From Rhodobacter sp. (GTDB lineage Bacteria; Pseudomonadota; Alphaproteobacteria; Rhodobacterales; Rhodobacteraceae), in the NCBI GenBank assembly GCA_022824145.1, contig JAJEAY010000071.1, positions 1 to 33,066 of the forward strand: 33,066 nucleotides of DNA, in the 5' to 3' direction. The notes under the pieces are model-generated. The model was not told the origin of the DNA. It ran no database searches and saw nothing but the letters and a program-made list of their open reading frames with translations. Below, piece after piece: positions 32,770 to 33,066 of the stretch (its first letter is position 1; every line of letters begins with the position of its first letter). A program made the translations under genes and the position numbers.

Positions 32770-33066
32770 CGTTGGCATGACGGACAGTATATGTCGCGGG
32801 AAAATTTCAAGGTGAAACATTACGCTCTAGGACGGCGAGTTACCTGGCGAGTTCGTAATTGTTCGACGCTTCGCTTGTTTTCTAGACATTTCTGGGTTCG
32901 TCCCGGCCCTAAAGAGTGGGTTTCAAAATTCAGACGTCCTGACCCCGGAAACTGATGACAGTTCGTCCGGTAGCTTTTTTCCAGCAATTTCCGGGTCTTC
33001 GAGAATTTCCGTTCGGCAGCATAGACCAGCAGGATCGCAGTATGGCGTGAACCCGGATTTCAGGAA
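32770..33066. other. Right end of window, nothing assigned
   Basis: AT content rises here. Minus-strand frames contain Lys/Arg-rich text without family resemblance, and no start with a ribosome site is seen. It could be the edge of another decayed mobile element continuing past the window. Confidence 0.3.

Overview
The window comes from a moderately GC-rich proteobacterium, most likely an alphaproteobacterium. The signs are an EF-G paralogue without a normal switch I, single-copy trhO and pncA/pncB genes, aerobic Mo-hydroxylase genes in the order M-S-L, and a UgpC/MalK-type ATPase beside a LacI-type regulator. The assignment rests on protein character only. I found no rRNA or tRNA gene and no CRISPR array.

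Layout. (1) About 119-3427 looks like one IS1595-type mobile element. Related inverted ends bracket an IS1595-family transposase, a D12-class adenine DNA methyltransferase, an HNH endonuclease and a 69-residue protein. This amounts to a type II restriction-modification module carried as passenger genes. (2) About 3.7-10.4 kb is housekeeping-like: a NYN/LOTUS protein, an EF-G-like GTPase, the tRNA hydroxylase TrhO, and the NAD-salvage pair nicotinamidase plus nicotinate phosphoribosyltransferase. (3) 10.6-12.5 kb is an insertion-sequence graveyard: an IS30 transposase fragment, then a decayed tnpB inside a 1.2-kb element. The 14-bp inverted ends of that element match the edge of the IS1595-type element.

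(4) 12.8-22.1 kb is a mosaic of short divergent operons. They encode a molybdenum hydroxylase (FAD, 2Fe-2S and Mo subunits), two OsmC proteins, a peroxiredoxin-like protein, a TetR regulator, a cyclase-family hydrolase, a glutathione S-transferase, a cupin, and an FAD monooxygenase closest in character to 2,6-dihydroxypyridine 3-hydroxylase. Together this reads as an oxidative pathway for an aromatic or N-heteroaromatic compound with thiol and redox protection. The substrate cannot be read from sequence.

(5) 23.1-32.2 kb is the most interesting block: nine co-directional genes in tight array. They are an ABC-transporter ATPase, a SnoaL-like protein, a histidinol-dehydrogenase-family enzyme, a two-domain SnoaL-like protein, a LacI regulator, another two-domain SnoaL/NTF2-like protein, an AHSA1/SRPBCC protein, a bicupin, and a MetE-catalytic-domain methyltransferase with a TTG start. 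A perfect 16-bp palindrome with a central CpG, typical of LacI-family operators, lies about 80 bp before the first gene. I read this as an uncharacterised catabolic regulon for a small, possibly methylated and hydroxylated, compound. (6) The last 860 bases hold a likely terminator, a frameshifted relic of a small conserved protein, and nothing else I can assign.
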